From contig JAAEPW010000061.1 of NCBI GenBank assembly GCA_024232355.1, forward strand, positions 1 through 56,541: a stretch of DNA of 56,541 nt, given 5' to 3'. This document shows positions 27,263 to 36,211 of this stretch, piece by piece. The stretch comes from Chloroflexota bacterium (GTDB taxonomy: Bacteria; Chloroflexota; Anaerolineae; B4-G1). The first letter of the stretch is position 1. Each line of letters begins with the position of its first letter. The notes beneath the pieces are model-generated. The model saw only the letters and a list, made by a program, of their open reading frames with translations. It made no database searches and was not told the origin of the DNA. The position numbers were made by a program, and so were the translations under genes.

Positions 27263-27781
27263 TCAGAACACCATTTGCAATGCAAAACCGACCAATGAAC
27301 CCACGATCCATCCACCAACGATATCTGAAACAAAGTGAACCTGCAAAGCAACCCGTGCCAGCCCGACCAGTCCTGCCCAGAGCGATAGCAACAGAAACCC
27401 CCAAGGAAAAGGCACAAAGGAGGACAGCAATACGACCATACAGGCCGATCGGCCTGCATGGCCAGAGGGAAAAGCGTGACGGTCGAACTGGGTATAGAAC
27501 CCGCGCCCGTCTCCCGGTGGACGCTGGCGGCGAAAGAGCCACTTGAGAATAGTGGTAACCGTTCCAGCGATCAACGTTCCAATTACTATGTCCTCCCCTA
27601 CATCTTGCCAAGTGGCATTTCCCCAGATGAGGGCACAAGTTCCTCCGAGCAACCAAAATGGACTGTTGCCGCTGTGGGCGGCGATGAGCGCCAACAGACG
27701 TATGAAGCGCGCCTCACGCGGAATGGCAAGGCGCGCCGACATTTGCTGGTCGAGGGTTACGAGCTGTTGTAAGATGGTCAT
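27263..27781 (-). CDS. PAP2 family membrane phosphatase
   Basis: This 172-residue protein has several membrane helices and the three PAP2 active-site motifs: KWLFRRQRP, PSGHAGRS with the catalytic His, and RVALQVHFVSD with the second His and Asp. Relatives dephosphorylate undecaprenyl diphosphate, phosphatidic acid or PGP in the membrane. Length is close to the short bacterial form. It is followed on the - strand by nothing until dnaA and is preceded by the nucleotidyltransferase gene 37 bases away. A role in recycling the lipid carrier for cell-wall or glycan synthesis is plausible, but the substrate is not fixed by sequence. Confidence 0.8.
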   Translation of the reverse strand: MTILQQLVTLDQQMSARLAIPREARFIRLLALIAAHSGNSPFWLLGGTCALIWGNATWQDVGEDIVIGTLIAGTVTTILKWLFRRQRPPGDGRGFYTQFDRHAFPSGHAGRSACMVVLLSSFVPFPWGFLLLSLWAGLVGLARVALQVHFVSDIVGGWIVGSLVGFALQMVF

Positions 27782-27818
27782 GTTTTACGAGGCATTAGGC
27801 GTTGTTTAGAAACAACGT

Positions 27819-28607
27819 CTAGGCACGTGTTTCTAGTTCTGCGCGGACGATATCTAATTGGAATGGCTTGTCGACGTCCATTCCAACTTCGGGGTGAGGA
27901 AAAGAAAAGATGCGAACGCGCATATTGAGCACCTGGCTGACCCGTTGCACGGCTTCATCTAGTGAAAGACGGCGAAGGGCGAGCTTGATAAATATTCCCA
28001 GCCCGATCATGCGAGCTTGGCGCAGTATGCTTTTCCGTGCTGCGGCGAGTTCTTGCAATAACTCCTGATGGCTGACGTGTAGACTGGGTCGGACGAGGAT
28101 AATGTCTCCTCCGGCAAAGTCTCCCTCACGGAGGTGGATGTAACTGCGGCGTGATTCGGGGAATCGCGCTTCCATCATCGAGCGTTCGATCATGGTATAG
28201 TACAGGTCGTGATCAGTTTGAAAGCATTCTTTGATAAAGGCGTCTACAATGTCTGGGGTGATGGTGGGCACGTCGGAACTGCACATGAGCACCCCATCCA
28301 GGTTGGGATAATGATCTAGCGCGTATTCAAGACCGGCTACTGCATTGCCTATCAGATTCCCCGCGTCGGGAACGTACTCGACGGGCACTGAGAATTGCAC
28401 ATCCGTGGAGGGATCGAGCGCGACAATGGCAAAGTGCTTTACGTGAGGGGATCCGGCTATGGCGTCTACGACGTAGGTAATCATCGGTTTACCGGCGATA
28501 GGGATCATGGCTTTTGTATTTCCCTGGGTGTGCTCGGCCAGCGGATCATCCTCGCTGGGAGTCCACCCGGCAGAAATGACGCCTGCGATATTCAATTCTT
28601 GATTCAT
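27819..28607 (-). CDS. MobA-like nucleotidyltransferase
   Basis: This 262-residue protein resembles the NTP_transf_3 family (MobA/GlmU-N-like). The N terminus has a modified nucleotide loop, then NTKAMIPIAGKPMITYVVDA. A metal-binding-type acidic site follows in GVLMCSSDVPTI, and DVDKPFQLDIVRAEL ends the protein. The usual G-G-x-G-x-R loop is altered to VISAGWTPSEDDPLAEH, so the donor nucleotide cannot be assigned. GGAGATC precedes the ATG. It starts 19 bases after the end of the quinate-dehydrogenase-like gene, so the two are probably one operon. Confidence 0.7.
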   Translation of the reverse strand: MNQELNIAGVISAGWTPSEDDPLAEHTQGNTKAMIPIAGKPMITYVVDAIAGSPHVKHFAIVALDPSTDVQFSVPVEYVPDAGNLIGNAVAGLEYALDHYPNLDGVLMCSSDVPTITPDIVDAFIKECFQTDHDLYYTMIERSMMEARFPESRRSYIHLREGDFAGGDIILVRPSLHVSHQELLQELAAARKSILRQARMIGLGIFIKLALRRLSLDEAVQRVSQVLNMRVRIFSFPHPEVGMDVDKPFQLDIVRAELETRA

Positions 28608-28626
28608 TTTGATCTCCTGCGTACCC

Positions 28627-29532
28627 TTACTCGTTCAATTGCTGAATTGTGGGCTTGAGATCGAGTTGTTTCAGCATCTCGTCAAGTTCATCGGTAGTGA
28701 GTGGTCGGCCTTTGCCTGCGACGGCGACCAGAGCCGCCTCCATCATGTTGGTGCCAAAGGAGCGGCCCTCCAGACATGGTGTCGCGGTGACCAGATAGCG
28801 CACTCCACGTTGCCGAAAGGCTTCGACGTCGGCGGGGGTGGTGGTGTTGGTGGCGATGACTTTGCCTTTTAGATCGTCGGGCATATGGCGCTTGATGTAG
28901 AGGCAATCGCCGTTGATGACGGTGGCCCACGCATACCACTTGGCGAACTTTGGCACGATCTCTTCCTGTTTTTCGCCGGTGGGATAAATGAAATCTATCG
29001 GCAGCCGACCGACAATGGGCAGCAAGAGACGTCCCACAACGTGCAGCGTGCGCAATGACCGGATGGCGATGGGAATACCCAGCCCAAAGCCTAGATCGCC
29101 AAATGTGATGTCGTACCCCGCTTCAGTGAAAGAGAGCGTGCTGCCATAACGATCCACGCCCATCGTGATGAGCGTGTGTTTGGGTTTCACCTCGTCTCCA
29201 ATTTCCTGCTCGATGCATTGGGCAACACCGCGCTCCAACGTCATCTTGAGACCGCCGCCATCTACGACCGGTGTTTGCTTGACACCGGCCACCAGTTTCT
29301 TTGCCTCATGGATAAAATAGTAGCGGCCTCCGACAAAGGTCATACCCAGATCAATGCCTCCCACGCCCAGAGCATCGACCTTTCCGTCCAGTTCAGTGAA
29401 CAACTGGGTGGCTTTTTTTATGTCCCCATTGGTGCCGATGCGTTCGATGGTGATCTCTTGGTCAAACAGCGTGATGGTGACTTTTTTGTCTCGTGTGGTG
29501 CTGCCCAGGCTGATGCTGACGGCTCGTTTCAT
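28627..29532 (-). CDS. Protein of the 'quinate 5-dehydrogenase'-annotated family
   Basis: This 301-residue protein starts MKRAVSISLGSTTRDKKV and contains DALGVGGIDLG, DRYGSTLSFTEAG, FGDLGFGLGIP, LPIDFIYPTGEKQ, IKRHMPDD and GRSFGTNMMEA. I recall this family from Chloroflexota and other environmental genomes, where pipelines label it quinate 5-dehydrogenase. The biochemical basis for that label is thin, and no classical shikimate-dehydrogenase motif is obvious. The start at 29532 is set by CCGGAGGAATATGCC. A consensus promoter lies at 29628-29656. Downstream is the nucleotidyltransferase, likely cotranscribed. Confidence 0.65.
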   Translation of the reverse strand: MKRAVSISLGSTTRDKKVTITLFDQEITIERIGTNGDIKKATQLFTELDGKVDALGVGGIDLGMTFVGGRYYFIHEAKKLVAGVKQTPVVDGGGLKMTLERGVAQCIEQEIGDEVKPKHTLITMGVDRYGSTLSFTEAGYDITFGDLGFGLGIPIAIRSLRTLHVVGRLLLPIVGRLPIDFIYPTGEKQEEIVPKFAKWYAWATVINGDCLYIKRHMPDDLKGKVIATNTTTPADVEAFRQRGVRYLVTATPCLEGRSFGTNMMEAALVAVAGKGRPLTTDELDEMLKQLDLKPTIQQLNE

Positions 29533-29627
29533 GGCATATTCCTCCGGATTGGTCAAGTGGGGTGATTTCATCAGTAGTAACCCGCCGGTACGGCGGACGA
29601 TACGTGTCTGATTTCTTTGATGGGTAC

Positions 29628-29656
29628 ATTGTATCAGACCACAGATGCTGTGTCAA
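29628..29656 (-). promoter_or_regulatory. Consensus sigma-70 promoter
   Basis: On the - strand TTGACA (29656-29651) and TACAAT (29633-29628) are separated by exactly 17 bases, about 95 bases upstream of the quinate-dehydrogenase-like start codon. It is one of the best promoter matches in the window. Confidence 0.7.
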
Positions 29657-29660
29657 ATGC

Positions 29661-29677
29661 AAAAACCTGGCAGGTTT
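29661..29677. terminator. Short CCTG/CAGG palindrome after the phospholipase D gene
   Basis: AAACCTG (29663-29669) and CAGGTTT (29671-29677) form a palindrome around one base. It sits a few bases beyond the phospholipase D stop, with T residues following on the - strand. It shares its core with the larger terminator at 19242-19298. Confidence 0.45.
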
Positions 29678-29681
29678 GGTT

Positions 29682-30800
29682 TCAGTCCGCAGTGCGAGCC
29701 TGTTCGTACACGCGTCCAAATTCGGCCACGAACAGCGCGGCTACTTGTGGGTCGTGGATGATGAGCAGATTTTCGTCGTTCTTCTCCTCAGCATTGGCGC
29801 TAAAGTTGTACGAGCCCAGAATCACGGTTGCATCGTCGATGATGATCACCTTGTGATGCATAATGTAGGGGTTGCCGTCATTGAGCACGTCGTGGACTGC
29901 TTCCCGCAAGCGTTCGTACTCGCTGTAGCTCTGCCCGGTGTTCCGTTGTTCCATCACGCCCTGTACCACGACGCCGGCCTGCGCCCGCTCTATCATTGCG
30001 CCGGCGATATCGTCGCTGGTAAAGGTAAAGGTCATAAAGCGGATGCGACTTTGCGCTCGTTCGATCTCGGCGATGATCTCGGCTGCGACCTCGTCTTCGG
30101 GCGAAAAATAGTTCTCTACCTCGACTTGGTCCCCGTCTGTTTCGATGGTGACGTGGGGATTGGGGGTATCGGCAGGCGAGGTCGGGCCAAACTGACCCGC
30201 AAACATCTCTTCAAACTCCACCGTATAGTTTTCGGCCAGCGCGGTGGAGTTGATCAAAACGGCGTTATTGTTGTTACGATAAGCGCCATTGTGTGTGAGA
30301 TTCCACGATCCTGTCCAGACCCATTGCCCGTCGATGACGGCAAACTTGTTGTGCATCAGCCCACTGCTGCGCCCATCTTCCACGATGGGGATGCCAGCCT
30401 GACGGAGATCATCCAAGGTTTCCTCATCCTCAGCGTTGTCGCTTTCGATGACGAGGCGCACCCGCACGCCATCTTGATGGGCCGCGATCAGTGCATCGAC
30501 CAGGCGGTCCAGGTTGAAATCGTAGGCCACCAAGTCTACGCTGATCTCTGCTTGATCGATCATCGAGGCCAGTTCCTTGTCCAACCCGCCGTGATTGTCG
30601 GCGGCATCGTCGGGGTAGCGCGGGCTGGTGAAATAGACGTTGATCCAATCGCCGCTCACCGCCTCTTGGACCGTGGATGATTCGCTCAACAGGCCTGGGT
30701 CCAGCTCACCACCCCCGCACGCCATTTGGCTGAGGGCTATGACGATCAACGACAAAATAACAAATAAAGAACGGTATGAATTAGATATCTTGTGAGTCAT
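29682..30800 (-). CDS. Phospholipase D-like lipoprotein
   Basis: This 372-residue protein has a lipoprotein signal peptide with LSQMAC as lipobox (Cys about residue 28). It then has two HKD catalytic motifs, MHNKFAVIDGQWVWTGSWN near 220 and MHHKVIIIDDATVILGSYNFS near 335, so the active site is complete. Such proteins are phosphodiesterases of the PLD/Nuc/cardiolipin-synthase superfamily; as a lipidated surface protein it could be a nuclease or phospholipase. GGAGATTAACA precedes the ATG. The gene overlaps the end of the glycosyltransferase gene by 20 bases, indicating cotranscription. Confidence 0.82.
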   Translation of the reverse strand: MTHKISNSYRSLFVILSLIVIALSQMACGGGELDPGLLSESSTVQEAVSGDWINVYFTSPRYPDDAADNHGGLDKELASMIDQAEISVDLVAYDFNLDRLVDALIAAHQDGVRVRLVIESDNAEDEETLDDLRQAGIPIVEDGRSSGLMHNKFAVIDGQWVWTGSWNLTHNGAYRNNNNAVLINSTALAENYTVEFEEMFAGQFGPTSPADTPNPHVTIETDGDQVEVENYFSPEDEVAAEIIAEIERAQSRIRFMTFTFTSDDIAGAMIERAQAGVVVQGVMEQRNTGQSYSEYERLREAVHDVLNDGNPYIMHHKVIIIDDATVILGSYNFSANAEEKNDENLLIIHDPQVAALFVAEFGRVYEQARTAD

Positions 30801-31956
30801 TGTTAATCTCCAGAACGTCTCGGTATGCGGCCAGAGTTTTGCGCGCGGTACGCTCCCAGGAGAACCGGGCTGCCTGGGCCACTGCGCGGCGGCTTAACTC
30901 GGCGTGAAACTCCTTGTCGGTTGACAGTTGTACTAGTGCGTCCGCCATCCCCTCGGCATCGTCTGGGGGCAGTAGGACGCCCGCGTTCCCCACGACCTCG
31001 GGGATGGAGGAGACGTCGCTGCCGACGACGGGTGTGCCACAGGCCAGCGCCTCCAGCGGCGGCAGGCCAAAGCCCTCGTAACGGCTGGGAAAGATAAAGG
31101 CCGTCGCTCCCCGGTAGATAGCGGGCTTGTCGGCCTCGTCCACAAATCCCGTAAAGTGTACGAACTGTTCTACTGCTTGTTCTTGGGCCAACCGGCGTGG
31201 GTTGGGCGCAAAGGCGGAATCCTGCCCCGGCAGCTTCCCGGCGATGACCAGCGGGCACTCGCCGCCGATGAGGGGCCCAGCCCAACGGTAGGTGCGCAGA
31301 ACCGTGGCGATGTTCTTGCGAACGTCGAATCCGCCCAGGTAGAGCACGTATTGCTCTGGCAGGCCGTACCGGGCGCGAACGGTCGCATCGTCGGGAGCGG
31401 GAGCCAGTGCATATCCTTCATCAGTTGCCAAGTAGATGACGCGCACATACTCATCTGGCAGTCCTAGGTGCGCAATGATATCTCGCCGGGATGCTTTCGA
31501 ATCGGTGAGAGTCAGTGCTGCATTCTGTGCCGTTCTGCTGACTAGCGCGGTGTAGAATCGTACTAACGGACTGCCCTGATAGTCGCGCAGCAGCAGTGGG
31601 ATCAGATCGTGGATGGTGACAATGGTGGGAACCGAGGGGCGAATCGGCGGCGCCCAGTACGGTACGTGGGCCAGGTCGGCATCCAGGCGGCGGCAGGCGC
31701 GGGGGAACAGAACCTGCTCGAACCAGACTTTGCCCAGGTTGGAACGAGAACAGGGGACAGGATGCAGGATGCAAGATGCAGGAATGGTCGTTTCCTGCGT
31801 CTTGCCCCTTGCATCCTGCTCCTTGTCAGTTGGAATGATGAGGATGATCTGCAAGTCGGCGTCGAGGGTCGATAACGCTTTCACCAGGTGGTGGGTATAT
31901 TGTCCACTGCCAGTGGTGGGGCTGTTCCAGAACCAGCCATTGATGACGATTTTCAT
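30781..31956 (-). CDS. GT4-family glycosyltransferase
   Basis: This GT-B protein of about 391 residues begins MKIVINGWFWNSPTTGSGQY. It shows VTIHDLIP and the GT4 donor-binding region with FPSRYEGFGLPPLEALACGTPVVGSD near residues 285-315. It probably transfers a sugar from a nucleotide donor to a cell-surface or capsule acceptor. An in-frame start at 31980 would add eight residues; neither has ideal ribosome-site spacing. Between about residues 50 and 75 it carries an unusual low-complexity insert (EQDARGKTQETTIPASCILH) encoded by a palindromic repeat at 31771-31805. It overlaps the phospholipase D gene. Confidence 0.82.
   Translation of the reverse strand: MKIVINGWFWNSPTTGSGQYTHHLVKALSTLDADLQIILIIPTDKEQDARGKTQETTIPASCILHPVPCSRSNLGKVWFEQVLFPRACRRLDADLAHVPYWAPPIRPSVPTIVTIHDLIPLLLRDYQGSPLVRFYTALVSRTAQNAALTLTDSKASRRDIIAHLGLPDEYVRVIYLATDEGYALAPAPDDATVRARYGLPEQYVLYLGGFDVRKNIATVLRTYRWAGPLIGGECPLVIAGKLPGQDSAFAPNPRRLAQEQAVEQFVHFTGFVDEADKPAIYRGATAFIFPSRYEGFGLPPLEALACGTPVVGSDVSSIPEVVGNAGVLLPPDDAEGMADALVQLSTDKEFHAELSRRAVAQAARFSWERTARKTLAAYRDVLEINNDSQDI
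31771..31805. repeat. Palindromic repeat inserted in the glycosyltransferase coding region
   Basis: GCAAGATGCAGGAA (31771-31784) and TTCCTGCGTCTTGC (31792-31805) are inverted copies differing at one base. They are flanked by further GATGCAGG and GCATCCTGC copies from 31753 to 31820. The whole block is read in frame as an insert in the N-terminal domain of the glycosyltransferase. Confidence 0.5.
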
Positions 31957-31983
31957 TGATCTTGGCACTCGTTCCTCCATCTC

Positions 31984-33213
31984 CTATTGTATCTGTCGCA
32001 GCGCAAGTGGCAAGTAGACACGTATGCCATTGACGATGACGGAGTCCGAGACGACCTCGCCGTTCTCGGTATCAGTCAGCCAGGCGGTGTTGACGATAGG
32101 CAGCGATAGGGACAACGATGCAGAGCCGGTGACACCTTGCGTGACCTGGAAGCGAATCGTATGGACGGTGTGGAGGGGCAGCACGCCCTGCCAAACGACC
32201 GCTTTGATGGTGGGGCTGTAGACCGCGGGCGGTGTGAGGGTGCTGGTGATGCTGCCGGAAACGTAGCGCGCGGTGGTCGGCAGTGGGTCCCACAGGCGGG
32301 CGTCCAGGCTGGCGCCGGACAAGGTCAGGGTGTAGGTTAGAGCCTCGTTGTTGCGCAGGCTGTCGCTGGGCGTGACTTGCTTGTTCAGAGAGAGCAGGGG
32401 AGGGGGCATCAGTCGGGCGTACTTGAGATCGTTGTTAGTAGAATCATAGTAACTGATGTGGGGTCGGTCCGCTCCGTCCAGTGCCAGTGAAGTGTGCCGG
32501 CCCACTTCTCCTGCGATGTCCACCGTCTCGATCTGCCAGGCCGTACCGTCGTGCCAAGCGTACTTGAGGTTGTAGTTGGTAAAGTCAAAATAGCTGATGT
32601 GAGGACGTCCCACCCCGTCCAGAGCCAGCGAAGTGTACCAGCCCACACGTTCCTCGCTGTCCACTGTCTCGATCTGCCAGGTCGTGCCGTCGTGCCGGGC
32701 GTATTTGAGGTCATCGTTGGTCGAGTCATAATAGCTGATGTGAGGTCGGTTCGCCCCGTCCAGGGCCAGCGAAGTGTGCGCGCCCACCGATCCCTCGCTG
32801 TCCACCGTCTCGATGTGCCAGTTCAACCCATCGTACCAGGCGTATTTTAAGTCTTTGTTAGTAGAGTCATAATAGCTGATGTGAGGTCGTCCCGCCTCGT
32901 CCAGCACCAGCGAAGAGAAGCTGCCCACATATCTCTCGCTGTCCACCGTCTCGATCTGCCAGGCTGTGCCGTCGTGCCGGGCGTATTTGAGGTTGTAGTT
33001 GGCAAGGTCAAAATAACTGATGTGAGGACGTCCCACCTCGTCCAGCGCCAGCGAAGTGTACCAGCCCACCGGTCCCTCATTGTCCACCGTCTCGATCTGC
33101 CAGGTCGTGCCGTCGTGCCACGCGTACTTTAGGTTACCGTTATCGTAGACGTAGTTGTAGTAGCTGATGTGGGGTAAGCCCGCCCCATCCAGCGCCAGCG
33201 AAGTGTACTGGCC
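31984..33213 (-). pseudogene. 3' part of a repeat protein gene split by a MITE-like insertion
   Basis: This is the downstream part of one gene whose upstream part is at 33581-34137. It encodes six copies of a 46-residue repeat of the form [38 protein letters not shown] (DNA period 138 bases), which suggests a beta-propeller or similar beta-rich fold. A C-terminal domain of about 150 residues with DUF11-like character follows (LNKQVTPSDSLRNNEALTYT). The protein ends with RVYLPLALRQIQ, like two other secreted proteins here. A short reading frame could start inside the insertion (33294), but it would lack the signal peptide. Confidence 0.8.
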
Positions 33214-33580
33214 CATAAATGATTTTCGACCCCTCTCCGGCGGGGGAAGTGCGTCATTTGAATCGCGCACAACATGTAGCCACCATGAACGCATTTGTGA
33301 GCAGATTGTGAATTGGGATCAGCGAAAAAGCAAGTTTCCCAATCTTTCCAGGAAATCTTGGGGAAATTGACTTGGAATTGGGTAGGCTATTTTTTACTCC
33401 TTCCCTTACGCACAGCATAGAGCCTCCGTGAAAGCTTTTTTTGCTGAAGTTGATCACCGAGTTGCTCAAACGAGTGTAAAATGTATCGAGAAATTCCGAA
33501 AACAAGTCGCCAAGTCCCAAAGCTAGAAATTTTCTTGCGCGATTCAAATGACGCACTGCGAAACTGGAAAATCATTTATG
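33214..33580. mobile_element. 367-bp MITE-like element with 5-bp target duplication
   Basis: The element has inverted ends: 14 identical terminal bases (CATAAATGATTTTC), a divergent stretch, then 22 identical bases (33249-33270 on the left). It is flanked on both sides by TGGCC (33209-33213 and 33581-33585), the presumed target-site duplication. It encodes no transposase, so it must have been moved in trans. Removing the element plus one TGGCC joins the repeat protein frames exactly, giving [15 protein letters not shown] at the junction, which matches the neighbouring repeats. Insertion into an otherwise uniform repeat protein is therefore well supported. Confidence 0.85.
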
Positions 33581-34137
33581 TGGCCCACCCGATATCCGCT
33601 GTCCACTGTCTCGATCTGCCAGGCCGTGCCGTCGTGCCGGGCGTACTTGAGGTTGTAGTTGGTAAAGTCAAAATAGCTGATGTGAGGACGTCCCACCCCG
33701 TCCAGTGCCAGCGAAGTGTACTGGCCTACACCGGATGATTCGTCCACCGTTTCATAGTGCCACTCAGCCCCATCGTGCCAGGCATAGTACAGGTGGTCTT
33801 CGCCATAGGCGATGTGAGGATGACCCTCGGCGTCCAGTCGTAGGCTGCGGTCGGTCATTCTGTCGAATTGCTTGGGGCAGTCCACACATTCGATGTGCCA
33901 GGTATCGGCAGAGGATTGAGTTGCCGAGGTTATTGATGGAACATCGAAAGCATTGCCGGGTAGTTGCTCGACGACATCGGTGCTATCCAATGCACGTGGT
34001 GGTTCGACGGTACCTGCGGTTAGGCCGGCACTCACCTGCGGCTCTGCTGCTATGGTAAGATGGTGACTCGTCGTCGGGGCACTGTTCAGCAACAATGCCA
34101 GGATGAACAGAATCTGGAACAGTTTTTTGGCTTGCAT
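33581..34137 (-). pseudogene. 5' part of the split repeat protein gene (signal peptide end)
   Basis: This part encodes an N-terminal signal peptide ([20 protein letters not shown]), a linker, then two repeats of the same 46-residue family ([14 protein letters not shown] and [15 protein letters not shown]). The reading frame runs eleven residues into the MITE-like element and stops near 33544, giving a truncated product of about 197 residues. CCGGAGGGACGC precedes the ATG. Before insertion the gene would have encoded about 593 residues with eight repeats. The truncated form could still be secreted but lacks the C-terminal tail. Confidence 0.8.
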
Positions 34138-34336
34138 TTTGCGTCCCTCCGGTGGATTTGTGTTCGAACATTCCTTGTACTATCGTACCACAAAGTCCTT
34201 CACGAGGGAGGAAACGTACACATTTCTTGATTGATCCAAAAGGTTGCGCAAAAAAGATTTATTAACAGTTTTATCCGGCGACTGTTCAGAGACGTGTTTG
34301 TCTCGTTGTCGTTTCGTCGTGCTCCAACAGTCAACT

Positions 34337-34371
34337 GCCCGCCCCTCTGTTCTATCGGTAGAGGGGCGGGC
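34337..34371. terminator. GC-rich 12-bp hairpin downstream of galE
   Basis: GCCCGCCCCTCT (34337-34348) and AGAGGGGCGGGC (34360-34371) form a perfect stem 27 bases beyond the galE stop on the - strand. No T-run follows. The rest of the gap from 34138 to 34397 shows only the leader of the split repeat gene. Confidence 0.6.
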
Positions 34372-34397
34372 TTGTCAGGCGTCAGTGGGGTTTTGTC

Positions 34398-35381
34398 TTA
34401 ATCTCCGTACCCGTTCGGATGCGTGCGGTGCCACTCCCAGGCGTGCTCGACGATGGTACGCAGTTCGGGATATTTGGGCTGCCAGCCCAATTCTTTGCGG
34501 ATCTTGTCGCTGCTGGCGATCAGCGTGTCGGGGTCGCCGGGGCGGCGGGAGCCGATCTCGGCCGGGATGGGATGGCCGGTCACCTGGCGGCAAGTTTCGA
34601 CGACCTCTTTGACGCTGAATCCTTGGCCGTTGCCCAGGTTGTAGGTGCGGCTGCCCTCACCGAGGGCGCGTAGGGCCAGGATGTGGGCCTGCGCCAGGTC
34701 GGTGATGTGGATATAGTCGCGCACGCAGGTGCCGTCGTGGGTGTCGTAATCGTCGCCAAATATAATGATCTTTTCGCGTTGACCCAGCGCCACTTGTAGG
34801 ACGAGGGGGATGAGGTGGGTCTCGGGATCGTGATCCTCGCCGCGCTCGCCGGTGGGGGATGCTCCGGCCGCGTTAAAGTAGCGCAGTGCCGCGTAACGAA
34901 AGTCGTGGACGCGGTCCAGCCAATAGAGCATACGCTCCAGGATGTTTTTCGACTCGCCGTACGGGCTGCCGGGCACGATGCGCTCTTTCTCGTCAATCGG
35001 CATACGCTCCGGATCGTCAAAGAGGTTGGCGGTGGAGGAGAGGATAAAGCGGCGCACGCCGTGATCGACCGCCTCCTGCAACAGGTTCAGTCCGTTGGTC
35101 ACGTTGTCGCCGATATACATGAATGGTTTTGCCATAGACTCGCCCACCAGGGTGTACGAGGCAAAGTGCATCACTGCCTCGATGTTGTGAGCGTCGAACA
35201 CGGCTTTGACGGCGGCCCGGTCAGACAGGTTGCCCTCGACAAAAGTAGCCTGGGGGTGGACGGCCGCCCGGTGACCATAGTACAAATTATCAAAGACGAC
35301 GACTGTGTCGCCTTGCTGGACGAGTTCCTCGGTGACGATACTGCCGATGTAACCGGCGCCTCCGGTGACTAGGATATTCAT
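34398..35381 (-). CDS. galE: UDP-glucose 4-epimerase
   Basis: This 327-residue short-chain dehydrogenase of the extended type has the NAD-binding [10 protein letters not shown] at the N terminus and the catalytic YGESK in [14 protein letters not shown]. It also has [23 protein letters not shown], a near-diagnostic GalE block. It interconverts UDP-glucose and UDP-galactose, so it supplies galactose units for surface polysaccharides. Length and motifs are normal and the gene looks intact. The PLC-like gene ends 28 bases upstream and an RmlD-like reductase precedes that, so the three probably form one operon. Confidence 0.92.
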   Translation of the reverse strand: MNILVTGGAGYIGSIVTEELVQQGDTVVVFDNLYYGHRAAVHPQATFVEGNLSDRAAVKAVFDAHNIEAVMHFASYTLVGESMAKPFMYIGDNVTNGLNLLQEAVDHGVRRFILSSTANLFDDPERMPIDEKERIVPGSPYGESKNILERMLYWLDRVHDFRYAALRYFNAAGASPTGERGEDHDPETHLIPLVLQVALGQREKIIIFGDDYDTHDGTCVRDYIHITDLAQAHILALRALGEGSRTYNLGNGQGFSVKEVVETCRQVTGHPIPAEIGSRRPGDPDTLIASSDKIRKELGWQPKYPELRTIVEHAWEWHRTHPNGYGD

Positions 35382-35409
35382 TGTGTAAAACCTCCTTGAA
35401 TGTGATTGG

Positions 35410-36165
35410 TTAGTTGGTTTCCAGATACTGAACGATCAATGCGATACTGTGCGTATAGCCGGTGTCGCGGAAGGATTGGAGCGTGGTCCGCGGAATCCGA
35501 CAAAAGACGCGCTCTTCCATCTGTTGGGGTGACTTGAGGACGGCTTCCATCTCTACCACTGGTGCGTCCATTCGCCGGGCAAAGACCTGGACCGTCTCGA
35601 TAACGTGCCCCGGCGCAAGCTGCTCGACCAGCCAATCGCGCCACGCTTGCAGGTGTTGGTCGGCGACAAAGGGCAGCCATGTTTGGGGCTTGGCCTCTTG
35701 CAGGGCAGCGCTCAGGTTGCCGTTGATCCGCTGTTGATCACGGGCGTCCATCCATGTGCGCAGGACGTTGTGGGAGAAATGCCGTTCGCACCGAGTGCCC
35801 CACGTTGGATCCGCCGAGCTAAAGTAAGGCAAAAAGATGTTGTTTACCCAGAGTTCGTCCAACAGCAGGTGGGCGATGTATCCAGCGACAAAGGCGGCCT
35901 GCTCTGGCGCTAGCGACTCGGCACGGGCCAGCCGCGGGTGAGCGGCGAACAGTGTCTCGTGGGCTGGGCGATCGGTGGTGCGCGGAATAGAGTAGAAATG
36001 CGTCTTGTCGCGAGCCTGCCCGCTGACCGTCTGCACATCGGGCGCGGTATTACCCAGTAAGAAGGGGCCGCGTTGTTGGGTCAACAGCCGACGGGTAGAG
36101 GTGGGGAGAACTCCGTCGTGCAGAATTTCCTCGGCCAGGGCCAGGTGCATAATTGGAGTTGGCAT
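35410..36165 (-). CDS. Zinc-dependent phospholipase C-like protein
   Basis: This protein of about 251 residues starts [15 protein letters not shown] and continues with [18 protein letters not shown] and [20 protein letters not shown]. The spread of His and Asp residues in this order is that of the Zn-dependent PLC/P1 nuclease fold. No signal peptide is visible, so it may be cytoplasmic, unlike classical PLCs. The start at 36165 is the one that opens with the family-like N terminus; longer frames upstream overlap the next gene. It sits between two sugar-nucleotide genes. The function is uncertain. Confidence 0.6.
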   Translation of the reverse strand: MPTPIMHLALAEEILHDGVLPTSTRRLLTQQRGPFLLGNTAPDVQTVSGQARDKTHFYSIPRTTDRPAHETLFAAHPRLARAESLAPEQAAFVAGYIAHLLLDELWVNNIFLPYFSSADPTWGTRCERHFSHNVLRTWMDARDQQRINGNLSAALQEAKPQTWLPFVADQHLQAWRDWLVEQLAPGHVIETVQVFARRMDAPVVEMEAVLKSPQQMEERVFCRIPRTTLQSFRDTGYTHSIALIVQYLETN

Positions 36166-36211
36166 TGCGAGGTCTATTGTACAACGGAAGGCGGAATTTA
36201 CCAGTTGCCTG

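Noticed and set aside
32400..33200. 138-bp tandem repeats as a non-coding satellite
   Set aside because: All copies keep one reading frame and encode a regular 46-residue protein repeat.
33254..33556. A 100-residue frame inside the MITE-like element as a transposase
   Set aside because: It spans the inverted ends and shows no transposase motif; the element is too short.
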